From positions 1,550,001 to 1,614,000 of the forward strand of contig NZ_FOZG01000001.1 in the NCBI RefSeq assembly GCF_900113315.1: 64,000 nt of DNA, read 5' to 3'. The translations under genes were made by a program, and so were the position numbers. Position 1 is the first letter of the stretch, and each line of letters starts with the position of its first letter. Source of the DNA: Sphingomonas jatrophae. GTDB taxonomy: Bacteria > Pseudomonadota > Alphaproteobacteria > Sphingomonadales > Sphingomonadaceae. Positions 17,935 to 26,582 of the stretch are shown here, one piece after another. Under the pieces are notes generated by a model. That model had not been told where the DNA came from and did no database searches. It was given only the letters and a program-made list of their open reading frames with translations.

Positions 17935-19002
17935 CTACCGTGAACTTCGTGTTTGGCTCCAAGCCAACGCCATCAACTCAGGTAGCACAGCGACGCGCGC
18001 TCTCGCCTGCGCGCTAGCCGCAGTACCCCGCAGCACTCTTCCCTTGATTCCGTGGAAAATCGCAGCAAGACGAAAGAAGTTGAAGGCTATGTAGAAGTCG
18101 AGATCCGGCACCCCCTCTCGCCCCGTCCTTCGACAGTAAGCGCCGACATACTCTTCCTCTGTCGGGATACCCAGCCTCCGGATGTCACTCCCATGAAGAC
18201 CAGCGACAATCTTCGGAGGCATGCGATACATCATCAAGTGATAGGCAAAGTCGGCAAGTGGATGGCCGACCGTCGACAACTCCCAGTCCAGCACCGCGAG
18301 GATGCGCGGCTTCTCGGCGTCGAAGATGATGTTGTCGATGCGGTAGTCGCCATGGATGAGGCGACTGGCCCCATCATCGGCAGGCATGTTCGCCCGCAGC
18401 CATTCGATAAGCCGATCCATATTGGCGTCACGCCCCGCGTCAACGTCGGCTAGGTATTGCCGGCTCCACCGATCGATCTGACGCTGGAAGTAATTTCCGG
18501 GTCGCCCAAATCCGTCCAGCCCGACGGCTGCCGGATCGATCTGGTGCAGGGTGGCCAACGTCTCGTTCATCGCATCGAAGATCTGACCACGCTCGGCGCG
18601 CGGAACGCGGGGCACTGTCGCATCCCAGAAGATGCGCCCCTCAACCATGTCCATCACGTAAAACCATGTGCCGATGACCGAGTCATCAGTGCATAGCCCC
18701 CGCAATCGTGCGACGGGGAAGGAGACGGCCGCGAGCGCCTGCAGCACCTGCGCTTCACGTTCGATCGCATGAGCGCCGCGCAGCAACTGACCCGGAGGCT
18801 TGCGCCGAAGCACATATGACCGCCCCGGCGTTGTAAGCTTGTAGGTCGGGTTCGACTGTCCCCCCTTAAACTGCTCGACAGTCAGCGACCCGCTGAAACC
18901 CTCGATACGAGCTTCCATCCACCGGGCGAGCGCGCCTTCGTCGAAGTCATAGCCCGCTCGAACCGGAACCGTTCCGATATTCTCGTCCGCCGCCACGCTC
19001 AT
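17935..19002 (-). CDS. Phosphotransferase family protein (ACAD10/11 kinase-like)
   Basis: A 355-aa aminoglycoside-phosphotransferase-fold kinase. The catalytic loop HGDYRIDNIIFD near residues 219-230 and the following LDWELSTVGHPLADFAYH with the metal-binding Asp are intact. Proteins of this type next to acyl-CoA dehydrogenases resemble the two halves of ACAD10/ACAD11, which phosphorylate and then eliminate the hydroxyl of 4-hydroxyacyl-CoAs. It overlaps the acyl-CoA dehydrogenase by four bases (ATGA) and is translated after it. The likely role is degradation of hydroxy or branched acids; this is inference from family and pairing. Confidence 0.9.
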   Translation of the reverse strand: MSVAADENIGTVPVRAGYDFDEGALARWMEARIEGFSGSLTVEQFKGGQSNPTYKLTTPGRSYVLRRKPPGQLLRGAHAIEREAQVLQALAAVSFPVARLRGLCTDDSVIGTWFYVMDMVEGRIFWDATVPRVPRAERGQIFDAMNETLATLHQIDPAAVGLDGFGRPGNYFQRQIDRWSRQYLADVDAGRDANMDRLIEWLRANMPADDGASRLIHGDYRIDNIIFDAEKPRILAVLDWELSTVGHPLADFAYHLMMYRMPPKIVAGLHGSDIRRLGIPTEEEYVGAYCRRTGREGVPDLDFYIAFNFFRLAAIFHGIKGRVLRGTAASAQARARVAVLPELMALAWSQTRSSR

Positions 19003-20171
19003 GCTGGGTTTGCCTGTGCGAAATCGCGCTTGATCTTCTTGGCAAGGCTCCAGCGATGAACCTCGCTCGGCCCGTCATAGATGCGGAAGGCGCGTATTTC
19101 TCGGAACATCTGCTCGACGATCGTGTCGCCCGACACTCCGGTGCCGCCCATCACCTGCACACAGCGATCCGCGATCCGCATGAGGGCCTCGGAGACCGCA
19201 ACCTTCGTCATCGAGCTTTCGACCGTGCCCAACGAGCCGGTGTCGAGCACACCCGCGCACCAGTCAATCATCGATTCCGCCTGGCGGAGGTCGATCAGAT
19301 TGTCCGCCAGCATGAAGCCGACGCCTTCATGGTCGATCAGCGGCTTGCCGAAGGCGTGCCGTTTGCATGCGTAGGCGGTCGCAATCTCGTGCGCTCGCAC
19401 GCACCCGCCAAGCCAGCGCATGCAGTGCGACAAACGCGCAGGACTAAGCCGAATCTGCGCATACTTGAAGCCTTCACCTTTCATCCCCAACATCTGGTCG
19501 GCAGGCACTCGTAGGTTGTCTATGGCGACAATGGAGTGGCCGCCCGGCATGGAGCTGTCGATGGTGTCGAGCACACGCTCGATCCGGATCGCAGGGTCGG
19601 GCAAGTCCACCAGGAACATGCATGCGCCGTCGTCCGACTTCGCCATGATGATCCCGACCTTCGCTCCGGCCGCGCCGGTTATGAAAGCCTTGCGACCGTT
19701 TACGACCCAGTGATTGCCATCAAGCCGGCATGTCGTTCGCATCATCGACGGATCGGATCCTGCGCCACCGTCTTCGGCAGGCTCCGTCATGAAGAAGGCG
19801 GAGCGTGACGAGCCATCAACCAGGGGGCTCAAGAAGCGCTGCTTCATGCCAGGCGAGGCGATGGCGCCTAGCAGGAACATGTTGCCTTCGTCCGGCGATG
19901 CGGTGTTGACGGCGACCGGGCCGAGTGGCGACAAGCCCGAGGCGATCAGGACCACGGCGGTTTCCCGCTGGCTAAGGTGCTGTCCATCGGCAAGGATATG
20001 CGGGGTCAAGACGCCGGCCGCACGCGCTTTCGAGCGAAGCTCTGCTACCAGTTCTTCACTGGGACCATGGCGTCCAAGGCGGGGATCCTTCTCATAATGA
20101 ACAACGGTCTCTCTGACGAACTTGCCAACTCGGGCGGCGATTTCCTGCGCTCGGTCAAGGCCGACAGACAT
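18999..20171 (-). CDS. Acyl-CoA dehydrogenase (ACAD11-like)
   Basis: FAD flavoenzyme, 390 aa. The substrate/FAD motif FFMTEPAEDGGAGSDP is near residues 127-142 and MKGEGFKYAQIRLSPARL near 230. The C-terminal FREIRAFRIYDGPSEVHRW carries the family's FAD-binding segment. The length and the coupled downstream phosphotransferase match the bacterial counterpart of ACAD10/11. It is the first gene of a two-gene unit; about 170 bases upstream is the end of the acyl-CoA ligase gene on the same strand. The expected reaction is alpha,beta-dehydrogenation, or dehydration chemistry after phosphorylation, of an acyl-CoA. Confidence 0.92.
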   Translation of the reverse strand: MSVGLDRAQEIAARVGKFVRETVVHYEKDPRLGRHGPSEELVAELRSKARAAGVLTPHILADGQHLSQRETAVVLIASGLSPLGPVAVNTASPDEGNMFLLGAIASPGMKQRFLSPLVDGSSRSAFFMTEPAEDGGAGSDPSMMRTTCRLDGNHWVVNGRKAFITGAAGAKVGIIMAKSDDGACMFLVDLPDPAIRIERVLDTIDSSMPGGHSIVAIDNLRVPADQMLGMKGEGFKYAQIRLSPARLSHCMRWLGGCVRAHEIATAYACKRHAFGKPLIDHEGVGFMLADNLIDLRQAESMIDWCAGVLDTGSLGTVESSMTKVAVSEALMRIADRCVQVMGGTGVSGDTIVEQMFREIRAFRIYDGPSEVHRWSLAKKIKRDFAQANPA

Positions 20172-20340
20172 GATTCACTTACCTTCCGCTTTCTCAGACA
20201 TCGGCTCGAACCACATGCGACTGTGATCCTGGGGCGCTCCCTGGCCCGTTGCACCCGCACGGGATGACCGAGTAAGGACCGCACCGTCAGCAGGCAGACC
20301 GCCCGCCTTTCGACATGTCAGGCTATTGGCACCTGCCCCA

Positions 20341-22050
20341 TCATTCGCTGGGGGCAGCAGGCGTAGTACGCACTGCCACACGCCGAATCTTGCCAGTCAC
20401 CGTTTTAGGGATCTCGTCTAAAATCGTGAAGCGTCGAGGAACCTTGTATGCCGCCAGCTTCTCGCGACAATGAGCCTCTAAATCAGCGGCCTGCACTATC
20501 GCCCCAGCGCGAACGGCAACATAGGCGACGACAGTTTCGCCGCGGTATGCATCGGGCTCACCTACCACCGCTGCCTCATGCACTGCCGAGTGCTCCAGCA
20601 ATACATCCTCAACCTGCCGTGGCCAGACCTTAAAGCCGGCCGCGTTGATCATATCTTTCTGTCTGTCGACGATATATAGCCAGCCAGCGGCATCCATTGT
20701 GCCGACATCGCCAGTGCGAAGCCAGCCTTCGGGAGCCATCACCTCCGCAGTCTCTAACGGGCGTTTCCAGTAGCCTGCCGTCACTTGCGGGCCGCGCACC
20801 CAAACTTCTCCCGCTTGCCCGGGCGGCAAAGGATTGCCTTTGGCATCAACAATCTTCATCTCGGTCGATGAGATCGGCACGCCAACCGACAGGGCTCCCG
20901 TTTCAGGATCAGTTGGAACCTCGCACCCTGGAAGTCCCATGTGGGTAGGCGCGCAGGTCTCGGTCATGCCATAGACAGGAATAAGGTTGAGCCCCAGCCG
21001 CTGCTGGAGCGTATTGCGCAGGGCAGGTGCAATCGGCGCGCCACCGCTAAATGCTACATCCATGTGGCCGAAATCCGCGATGCTTATGTCGGGCAGTGAG
21101 GAGAGAGCATTGAAGGCTGTGATTGCCGCGACGGTCGTCGTTGCTTCAAAGTCACGTTGAAACGCCAGAATCACCTCAGGGTGAAAGCGGTATGTTAAGC
21201 CGACAGCGCAACGTGCCACAATTGAAACCGCCATGTGCAGCACAAAGCCGGTTATATGGAAGTAAGGCGCCAACCCTAGCATACGCGAGTCAGAGTGCAA
21301 CCTCATCCAGATCGCGGACAGCTCGGCGTTGAAGCAGAGAGCATCATGTTGGATCATAACCCCCTTTGGGCGCCCTGTTGTACCCGATGTGTAGAGAATT
21401 AGCGCAAGCTCTCCGCCATGACGGGGCGGCCTTATGATCTTTCCTGCTGCACTGGCGCGCCAGTTTTCGCCGATCGAGCCAGATGCTATACCGGCCGGCG
21501 CGACGCGCTGATCAACACGGGCGCCATTTCGAACATCGGTCGTGATCACCGCAGGGTTCAAACCCGCACTAGTCACGGCCGCGTTTATCTCCTCTACCTG
21601 GCGCACATCGCAAACTATCGCTACCGGACGAAAATCGATGAAGAGGTCCGCCAATTCCGCCGGCCGGTACATAGGGTTGCAGGGCACCGGCACGGCACCG
21701 AGCTTCCACGCGGCGAGCACCGCTACGGTAAATTCCGGCACGTTCTGGAGGATGACCGCAACCCGGTCACCCGCTTTGATTCCGCTATCGCTTAGCCAAC
21801 CCGCCAGCCCTTGCGAGCGCAGATCAATATCAGCTACAGTTAAGACTTGATCGAAGTAGCGTATCGCTGGCGCCTCAGGCGCATCGTTCATCCACTCATT
21901 CCAGTGATCAAGGAAATGATGCTTTGTCGCCGCGAACTGTCTCGGCAAGTTTGCCGAGTAGAGCGTCAGCCATGGACCGCCTGCACCGGAAAACTTCATT
22001 ATCCTGGTATCCAGCCGATTATTGCGTTTGGTCGCTTTTGGATCGAACAT
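20341..22050 (-). CDS. Acyl-CoA synthetase (AMP-dependent ligase)
   Basis: ANL-superfamily ligase that activates a carboxylic acid with ATP and CoA. The P-loop-like motif ILYTSGTTGRPKGV is near residues 221-234, VYGMTE near 355 and GWLRTGDVG near 440. The C-terminal lysine sits in the PKTVTGKIRR segment near 555. Either the ATG at 22050 (569 aa) or the one at 21999 (552 aa) could be the start; both have a weak GGA box, and the N-terminal family similarity begins after the second. It would supply acyl-CoA to the neighbouring dehydrogenase. A decayed transhydrogenase remnant lies just upstream. Confidence 0.9.
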   Translation of the reverse strand: MFDPKATKRNNRLDTRIMKFSGAGGPWLTLYSANLPRQFAATKHHFLDHWNEWMNDAPEAPAIRYFDQVLTVADIDLRSQGLAGWLSDSGIKAGDRVAVILQNVPEFTVAVLAAWKLGAVPVPCNPMYRPAELADLFIDFRPVAIVCDVRQVEEINAAVTSAGLNPAVITTDVRNGARVDQRVAPAGIASGSIGENWRASAAGKIIRPPRHGGELALILYTSGTTGRPKGVMIQHDALCFNAELSAIWMRLHSDSRMLGLAPYFHITGFVLHMAVSIVARCAVGLTYRFHPEVILAFQRDFEATTTVAAITAFNALSSLPDISIADFGHMDVAFSGGAPIAPALRNTLQQRLGLNLIPVYGMTETCAPTHMGLPGCEVPTDPETGALSVGVPISSTEMKIVDAKGNPLPPGQAGEVWVRGPQVTAGYWKRPLETAEVMAPEGWLRTGDVGTMDAAGWLYIVDRQKDMINAAGFKVWPRQVEDVLLEHSAVHEAAVVGEPDAYRGETVVAYVAVRAGAIVQAADLEAHCREKLAAYKVPRRFTILDEIPKTVTGKIRRVAVRTTPAAPSE

Positions 22051-22054
22051 CGGT

Positions 22055-22485
22055 TTATCCGCATTGCTTAATGCTATCCTCCCCGCTCAGCTCCTTCACC
22101 ATTCGCCCGGTCATCGCCTTGGCGTCGCTGAACAGCATCTGGGTGTTGGCATTGTAGAAGATCGGACTGTCGATGCCGACGAAGCCCGCCCTCACCGCAT
22201 CGACCGGCTCGTCCCCCACTCCGACAGCCGCAGCGCCTCGGCGTCCTTGTCCCAACAGGCTTCGGTGGGGTCGAAAACGTGGGGCGCGAACAGGTTGAAC
22301 GCATCTGCCTCGAGCCGCGAGACGCCGTCCGCCGCGTCGATCATCAGCACGCCGTGCCGCTCCACGGTCTCGCCCGCCGCTCTGCCCCCGACATTGCTGC
22401 CGCTCGACGCCGCCAAGTCGACGATCACGGAGTTGCGGCGCATGGCGGCAATCTGCGCATCGCGAAGCGCCGTTTTCCGCTACAG
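22055..22485 (-). pseudogene. Remnant of pyridine nucleotide transhydrogenase genes (pntA/pntB fusion scar)
   Basis: Two fragments in different frames. The upstream part (about 22485 to 22195) reads RKTALRDAQIAAM...NSVIVDLAAS...AGETVERHGV...SRLEADA, matching the NAD-binding domain of the alpha subunit. The downstream part (about 22190 to 22055) reads AGFVGIDSPIFYN...MLFSDAKAMTGRMV, matching the extreme C-terminus of the beta subunit. The junction shows RSM then a one-base frame change. The alpha-subunit C-terminus and almost all of the beta subunit are missing, so a deletion joined the two ends and a frameshift followed. There is no function; it is a scar of a lost operon. Confidence 0.75.
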
Positions 22486-22518
22486 AAGGTTCCGCCCGGC
22501 GGTGGCGGCGCGGGGCCT

Positions 22519-22965
22519 TCATTTTAGATTATATCTTCCATGGGCGGACAAGTTACCGAAGAGATCGTTCGTGATCCGCCTCTCCGCGAAACGCCACAAA
22601 CCATCGAGCTTTTCGAAGCGGTCGTGGTAATCACCTGTGATAATTGGCTGAAGCGGCACACCCGGAGCATCTTGCAGTACGAATACTGAGCTGGTCGATA
22701 CAACTGCGCCGCACTCGACAGGCTCTATGATGACGTTACAGATCATATGCCTAGTGCGAGGCACGCCGTCATACAGCCTCAGGAAGTCGACGAACATTCC
22801 GGTGATGGCCGGTGCATTGTTAACGACTGGATCTGGCAACGTTTCGAAGTAGACTGTAGCATGTGCAAACAACTGGCCCAGGGCCTCCAGCTCTCCCCGA
22901 TCGAGAAGCTTGGGATAGCTATGTACGAGACGCTGGATTTCCAGATAGTCAGCTAGCTCGAACAT
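22519..22965 (-). CDS. SnoaL/NTF2-like protein
   Basis: Small (148 aa) protein of the NTF2-like superfamily. The family start pattern EIQRLVHSYPKLLDRGELEALGQLFA is at residues 9-34, TRHMICNVII near 90 and the terminal GDYHDRFEKLDGLWRFAERRI near 128. Such proteins act as isomerases, dehydratases or hydrolases, or as small subunits, in catabolism of aromatics, steroids and polyketides; the individual reaction is not predictable. Start ATG with GAGG upstream. It is divergent from another NTF2-like gene at 23391 in the same island. Confidence 0.8.
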   Translation of the reverse strand: MFELADYLEIQRLVHSYPKLLDRGELEALGQLFAHATVYFETLPDPVVNNAPAITGMFVDFLRLYDGVPRTRHMICNVIIEPVECGAVVSTSSVFVLQDAPGVPLQPIITGDYHDRFEKLDGLWRFAERRITNDLFGNLSAHGRYNLK

Positions 22966-23390
22966 GTTGCAACCTCAGGCCAAGTTGAACCTTAATGTGC
23001 GCACCCATCAGCGGAAAGGGCACGCTGCTTGCGGCGTTGAGCCACGCGCGTCTATGCGTCCGGGACGTCATGCCTGCACAGGAGCAGGCCGGTGCCAGCT
23101 GGAACTGCTCTCCGAACATCGTCTCTCACTTCGCATTCAAAAAGTAGCGCTTTACGGATCATCACTTGAGACGGTTCTTTGGATCAGTCTCGTCGCAAGT
23201 TATTCGCACAACTCGCACCGCCGCCCTCACCCAAGCCTCTCAGCCTTTGTACCGCCTACTACGCATACCCCTGTTTTTGCCGCGGGTGGCACCTGTTTAC
23301 GTAATTGCGGGCCAATGGTCTAGACGCAATGGCTAATCCGTGGCACCTTTATCCCATGACCTGGGCAAATGCCGCCAGAGGGGATCGAGA
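22966..23390. other. Divergent intergenic region between two NTF2-like genes
   Basis: About 425 bases with no credible gene. It should hold the promoters of both flanking genes. It is AT-richer than the core genes. No convincing -35/-10 pair, operator or terminator was recognised by eye. Confidence 0.4.
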
Positions 23391-23936
23391 GTGACATACT
23401 CACGAGAAGAGGTCGAGGCTGCCATAGAGGGCCTGCGCCTGGGGTTTATCGAGTCCGAAAAGCGCAACCACTGGGCGTGGCTCGCCGACGCTTTCTATCA
23501 TGAGGATGCGACCTACTTCTGCCCTTACGGCGGCGCCATGCCGGTATTCGCCCGGAGCCGGGAGGAGATCCGACAAACGCACTATGGCCGGGACATGGAC
23601 GTTGGCTCAGGATGGGCGGGATGGAGCTTCCCGATCCTTGAGTATGCCGTTAACGGCGCGCGCATTTTCAGTCGTTGGGTCAATCGTGGCCCTGGTCGAC
23701 GCCCCGATGGAACCTTCTATGAGACGGAGGGCGTCAGCTTCATCACCTATGGTGGAAGCGGCAAGTTTTCATCACAGCTGGATCTATTTGATATCGGCCA
23801 TCAGATGAAGTTGTGCGACGAGCTCAAGGAGGCTGAGCTGCTCGATCCAAGGCTGGAAATGGAATGGGTTGCCCCCATGAAGCGACGACTTGTAGATAAC
23901 CTGATGGCAGGGATACCCCCGACTCCAGGCGCGTAA
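23391..23936 (+). CDS. NTF2-like domain protein
   Basis: A 181-aa protein beginning at GTG (VTYSREEVEAAIEG), which has an AGGGGA ribosome site; a longer frame from 23340 lacks one. The pattern WAWLADAFYHEDATYFCPYGG near residues 25-45 and the closing beta segment fit the SnoaL/NTF2-like fold, with a longer C-terminal helix than usual (RLEMEWVAPMKRRL). It is one of three such proteins in this island, all surrounding the acyl-CoA and SDR genes. Reaction unknown; a role in shaping a ring or hydroxyacyl intermediate is plausible. Confidence 0.72.
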   Translation: MTYSREEVEAAIEGLRLGFIESEKRNHWAWLADAFYHEDATYFCPYGGAMPVFARSREEIRQTHYGRDMDVGSGWAGWSFPILEYAVNGARIFSRWVNRGPGRRPDGTFYETEGVSFITYGGSGKFSSQLDLFDIGHQMKLCDELKEAELLDPRLEMEWVAPMKRRLVDNLMAGIPPTPGA

Positions 23937-24018
23937 CTAGGAAGCATAGCGGTCTTAGCGCTACTCCCTTTAAGTGGCTTGACGGCCGGAGCCGTGTTTC
24001 TTCCTCGGATTATGCTCT

Positions 24019-24990
24019 TCAGCGAAGGCCGAACGTCTTAGCTATGATATCACCGGCTCGACTGTCAGCCGCATAGGCAGCTACACGAGCGACGATTTCT
24101 TCGAGCACATGGCGCTCAGTTGTGTTCAAATTCTCTTTATCAGTGAACGCATTTGGCGCAGGCGCATTAATAATAGAGCGTACAACAAAGGCCCGCGTTT
24201 CATACGGGGCCATGCTCTTGAGAGCCGAGAAAGTCTGCACGTCTTCCCCTACCGCACATCTGAAGCGGACGCCCTTGTTACAGATGGCCTCCACAATAGG
24301 CTTCGTCGCCAACGCGGGATCACGGCCCCATTCGTCGAGGTCGGCGACACTCGGAAGGACAGCGTCAAGCCACTTCTTATAAGCGCTTCCTGTAGGCTGC
24401 ACGAACTGGACGTGATTGGCGAACGGCGTTCGATGAGCTCCAGGCTGCACGACAACAACCTCGACGCCAAAAGGCGATAATTCCATCGCCAGCCCCTCGG
24501 CCCAACCCTCAAGTGCCCATTTCGAAGCAGCGTACATGGTGAGCAGAGGATGCGGCGCGTTAACTGCATTGCTGGATACGATCACAATTCGGCCGCGTTG
24601 CGCAACGCGCATTGCGGGCAGCACCGCCCGTGTCACCGCTAGCGTGCCAAAAAAGTTAGTTTCCATCTGCGCTCGGCAATCAGTGTCGTCGAGATCTTCA
24701 AAGGCTCCCAGCACGGAGTAACCGGCATTGTTCAGGAGGGCATCCAGCACTCCATCGGTGGCATCCAGAACAGAGGCTACCGCCTCATCGATCGAGTCTT
24801 GCTGGGTAACATCGAGAACGACCGGGATAATCGCACCGGGCGGGGCATGGTCGACAAGCCGTTCAACCAAATGCGCGGCCTTACCAATGTCGCGTATCCC
24901 GGCGAAGACATGCCAACCAGATCGTGCGAGCTCAAGTGCAACGTCCGAGCCGAAGCCGCCCGACGCCCCGGTTATTAGCACGGATTTCAT
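24019..24990 (-). CDS. Short-chain dehydrogenase/reductase
   Basis: A 323-aa SDR starting at ATG 24990 (MKSVLITG), with a GGGGAGG ribosome site; a longer frame to 25098 is unsupported. The cofactor motif TGASGGFG is near residues 7-14, NNAG near 86, the catalytic Ser in IVSSNAV and the Tyr/Lys pair YAASK near 155. The length exceeds a minimal SDR, with an extra C-terminal helical region. It is probably an NAD(P)H-dependent ketone/alcohol enzyme of the catabolic island. An NTF2-like gene lies upstream on the same strand. Confidence 0.88.
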   Translation of the reverse strand: MKSVLITGASGGFGSDVALELARSGWHVFAGIRDIGKAAHLVERLVDHAPPGAIIPVVLDVTQQDSIDEAVASVLDATDGVLDALLNNAGYSVLGAFEDLDDTDCRAQMETNFFGTLAVTRAVLPAMRVAQRGRIVIVSSNAVNAPHPLLTMYAASKWALEGWAEGLAMELSPFGVEVVVVQPGAHRTPFANHVQFVQPTGSAYKKWLDAVLPSVADLDEWGRDPALATKPIVEAICNKGVRFRCAVGEDVQTFSALKSMAPYETRAFVVRSIINAPAPNAFTDKENLNTTERHVLEEIVARVAAYAADSRAGDIIAKTFGLR

Positions 24991-25117
24991 GAACCACCTC
25001 CCCGGCATCAGCTCTCGCCATAAGGCTTCAGCTGATCGTCGAACGCCACCCTGCTCCCGCAAGCCGTCGTCAAAGCGCGCGCTGGGCCCGTCGGACAAGA
25101 TTAGCTTGCAGCGCCCC

Positions 25118-25564
25118 TCACGCGAGAGCTGCGTTCTGGAAATTGAGTCCGAACGCTTCTATGACAGGAAGCGGGTTGATATACTCTCGCCAATACACAA
25201 CCAGATTGTTCTCGAACCTGAGAATCCCTAAGTACTTATTTGCGTAGTTCCGACTGTTTGATCGAAGCACCGTTTCTGAATGGTACTCCACAAGTAGCAT
25301 ATCGGGATCGGCCATCTCGTAAAATCGATCCACCTGGTGGTGATAACCGTCACAATCTGCCATGCCGGAGATAGATGTCGCTATGAATTGGTCTCTCCCT
25401 ACCATCCGGTCGGGAAATTCCTTCAGCGGGAGGTAGGGCCAATCGAACTCCGCATCGGGGTGAACGTACCGCTTGAAGGTGTCAAAGTCCTTCCCACCGT
25501 AGGCGGTGATCAGCTCCTCAAAAAGGCGACGAACTTCGGCTCGCCGATGCGCGATGCTGTCCAA
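25118..25564 (-). CDS. SnoaL/NTF2-like protein (TTG start)
   Basis: A 148-aa NTF2-like protein. It opens with an EVRRLFEELITAYGGKDFDTFKRYVHPDAEFDWPY pattern (helix plus first strand) and ends WREYINPLPVIEAFG, typical of SnoaL-like ketosteroid-isomerase-fold proteins that use the final 'NP' region. The codon at the start is TTG, preceded by a GAGGGAGAG box. It lies 127 bases upstream of the SDR gene on the same strand and probably belongs to its transcript. The reaction cannot be specified. Confidence 0.78.
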   Translation of the reverse strand: MDSIAHRRAEVRRLFEELITAYGGKDFDTFKRYVHPDAEFDWPYLPLKEFPDRMVGRDQFIATSISGMADCDGYHHQVDRFYEMADPDMLLVEYHSETVLRSNSRNYANKYLGILRFENNLVVYWREYINPLPVIEAFGLNFQNAALA

Positions 25565-25657
25565 GGCTTCTCTCCCTCAAGAGCAACCTCCTCCATCGCG
25601 GCACACTCTGTCAACGCAAATCCGCAATTACCGCCTCTAACGCCACTTTATGCGTAA

Positions 25658-26125
25658 TCAGTCGACGATGTTGGTTGCCCGATAATCGTGTTTTATGAGC
25701 TTATGTGTCAGCTCGTAATGGATGCCGCTGATCCCTGGTATCCTGTCGACTGTGGCGTGAAGATAGTCAGCCAATTGGGACGCATCCCTCACCCATGTGA
25801 TAGCTAGGATGTCCGCACGACCGATGAGCGACGCGACATAAGTAATTTGAGGTTGAGCAGAAAGGGCATCGATTACCTCTTTGAGAGGATAACCTGCATC
25901 CGTACTGATCCATAGATAAGCCACTAGCGGGTCAGGCATCAGATCATAGTTTGTAATCGCCGTAACTTGGATTGCCTTTTCATCGGTCAATCTCTTCAGG
26001 CGGACTCGAATCGCGCCTTCTGTGACGCCGAGTTCACGTGCAATCTCACGATTGCTAACACGAGCATCTGTAGATAGCCGGTCGAGAATACGCCTGTCTA
26101 AATCGCTAAGCTCAATCCGTTTCAT
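25658..26125 (-). CDS. Lrp/AsnC family transcriptional regulator
   Basis: A 155-aa regulator from the ATG at 26125 (MKRIELSDLDRRIL). The winged helix-turn-helix occupies residues 6-60 (NREIARELGVTEGAIRVRLKRL) and the ligand-sensing RAM domain the remainder. The start lies 14 bases inside the end of the upstream regulator at 26112, so the two are co-translated. It is similar in sequence to the regulator at 33263, and its partner to that at 33724, so the pair is a copy of the same two-gene regulatory unit. It probably controls the island genes in response to an amino-acid-like or acyl ligand. Confidence 0.9.
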   Translation of the reverse strand: MKRIELSDLDRRILDRLSTDARVSNREIARELGVTEGAIRVRLKRLTDEKAIQVTAITNYDLMPDPLVAYLWISTDAGYPLKEVIDALSAQPQITYVASLIGRADILAITWVRDASQLADYLHATVDRIPGISGIHYELTHKLIKHDYRATNIVD

Positions 26126-26582
26126 CGAAGCGGCCCCACGGTTGGACATACTTGTGGATCTTTAGAGCTAGGGCAGACTCTACCGCAACAACACCGTCGA
26201 TGGCTCTAATGACGCCGTTGAGCTGCTCACCAAGCTCGTCCAGCGAGCTGCCGATCACTTGGATCTCAAGATCATATCGCCCGATCACTGACAGGATGGA
26301 AATAACCTGGGGTAGCTTCAGGAGGTCGCCTCCAACCTCCTCCAGCGTCCTGCCCCTCACCTTCAAGCCGATGAGGGCCGTGTAGGGGAAACCTCTCGCG
26401 GCCAGATCGAGGCGAGCGACTATCCGAATTGAACCGGACTGCTCAAGCCGGCGAATACGCGACCTAACCGTTGCGTCGTTAAGATTCACTCGTGCGGCGA
26501 TATCCTGAAGCGGCATGCGGCCGTCTTCCCGCAGGAGCTCGATAATCGCCTCATCGTGCTCGTCGAGAGATCGCTTACTAAT
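26112..26582 (-). CDS. Lrp/AsnC family transcriptional regulator (unusual start)
   Basis: About 156 aa. The family N-terminus (LDEHDEAIIELLREDGR) follows an Ile codon at 26582. No ATG, GTG or TTG is in a suitable place, but the ATT at 26580-26582 has a strong GGGAGGG box upstream, so ATT may be the start; the frame open to 26981 is not protein-like before this point. Helix-turn-helix around residues 20-55, sensor domain after 65. The gene overlaps the second regulator by 14 bases. The start is uncertain; the family call is firm. Confidence 0.8.
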   Translation of the reverse strand: MSKRSLDEHDEAIIELLREDGRMPLQDIAARVNLNDATVRSRIRRLEQSGSIRIVARLDLAARGFPYTALIGLKVRGRTLEEVGGDLLKLPQVISILSVIGRYDLEIQVIGSSLDELGEQLNGVIRAIDGVVAVESALALKIHKYVQPWGRFDETD

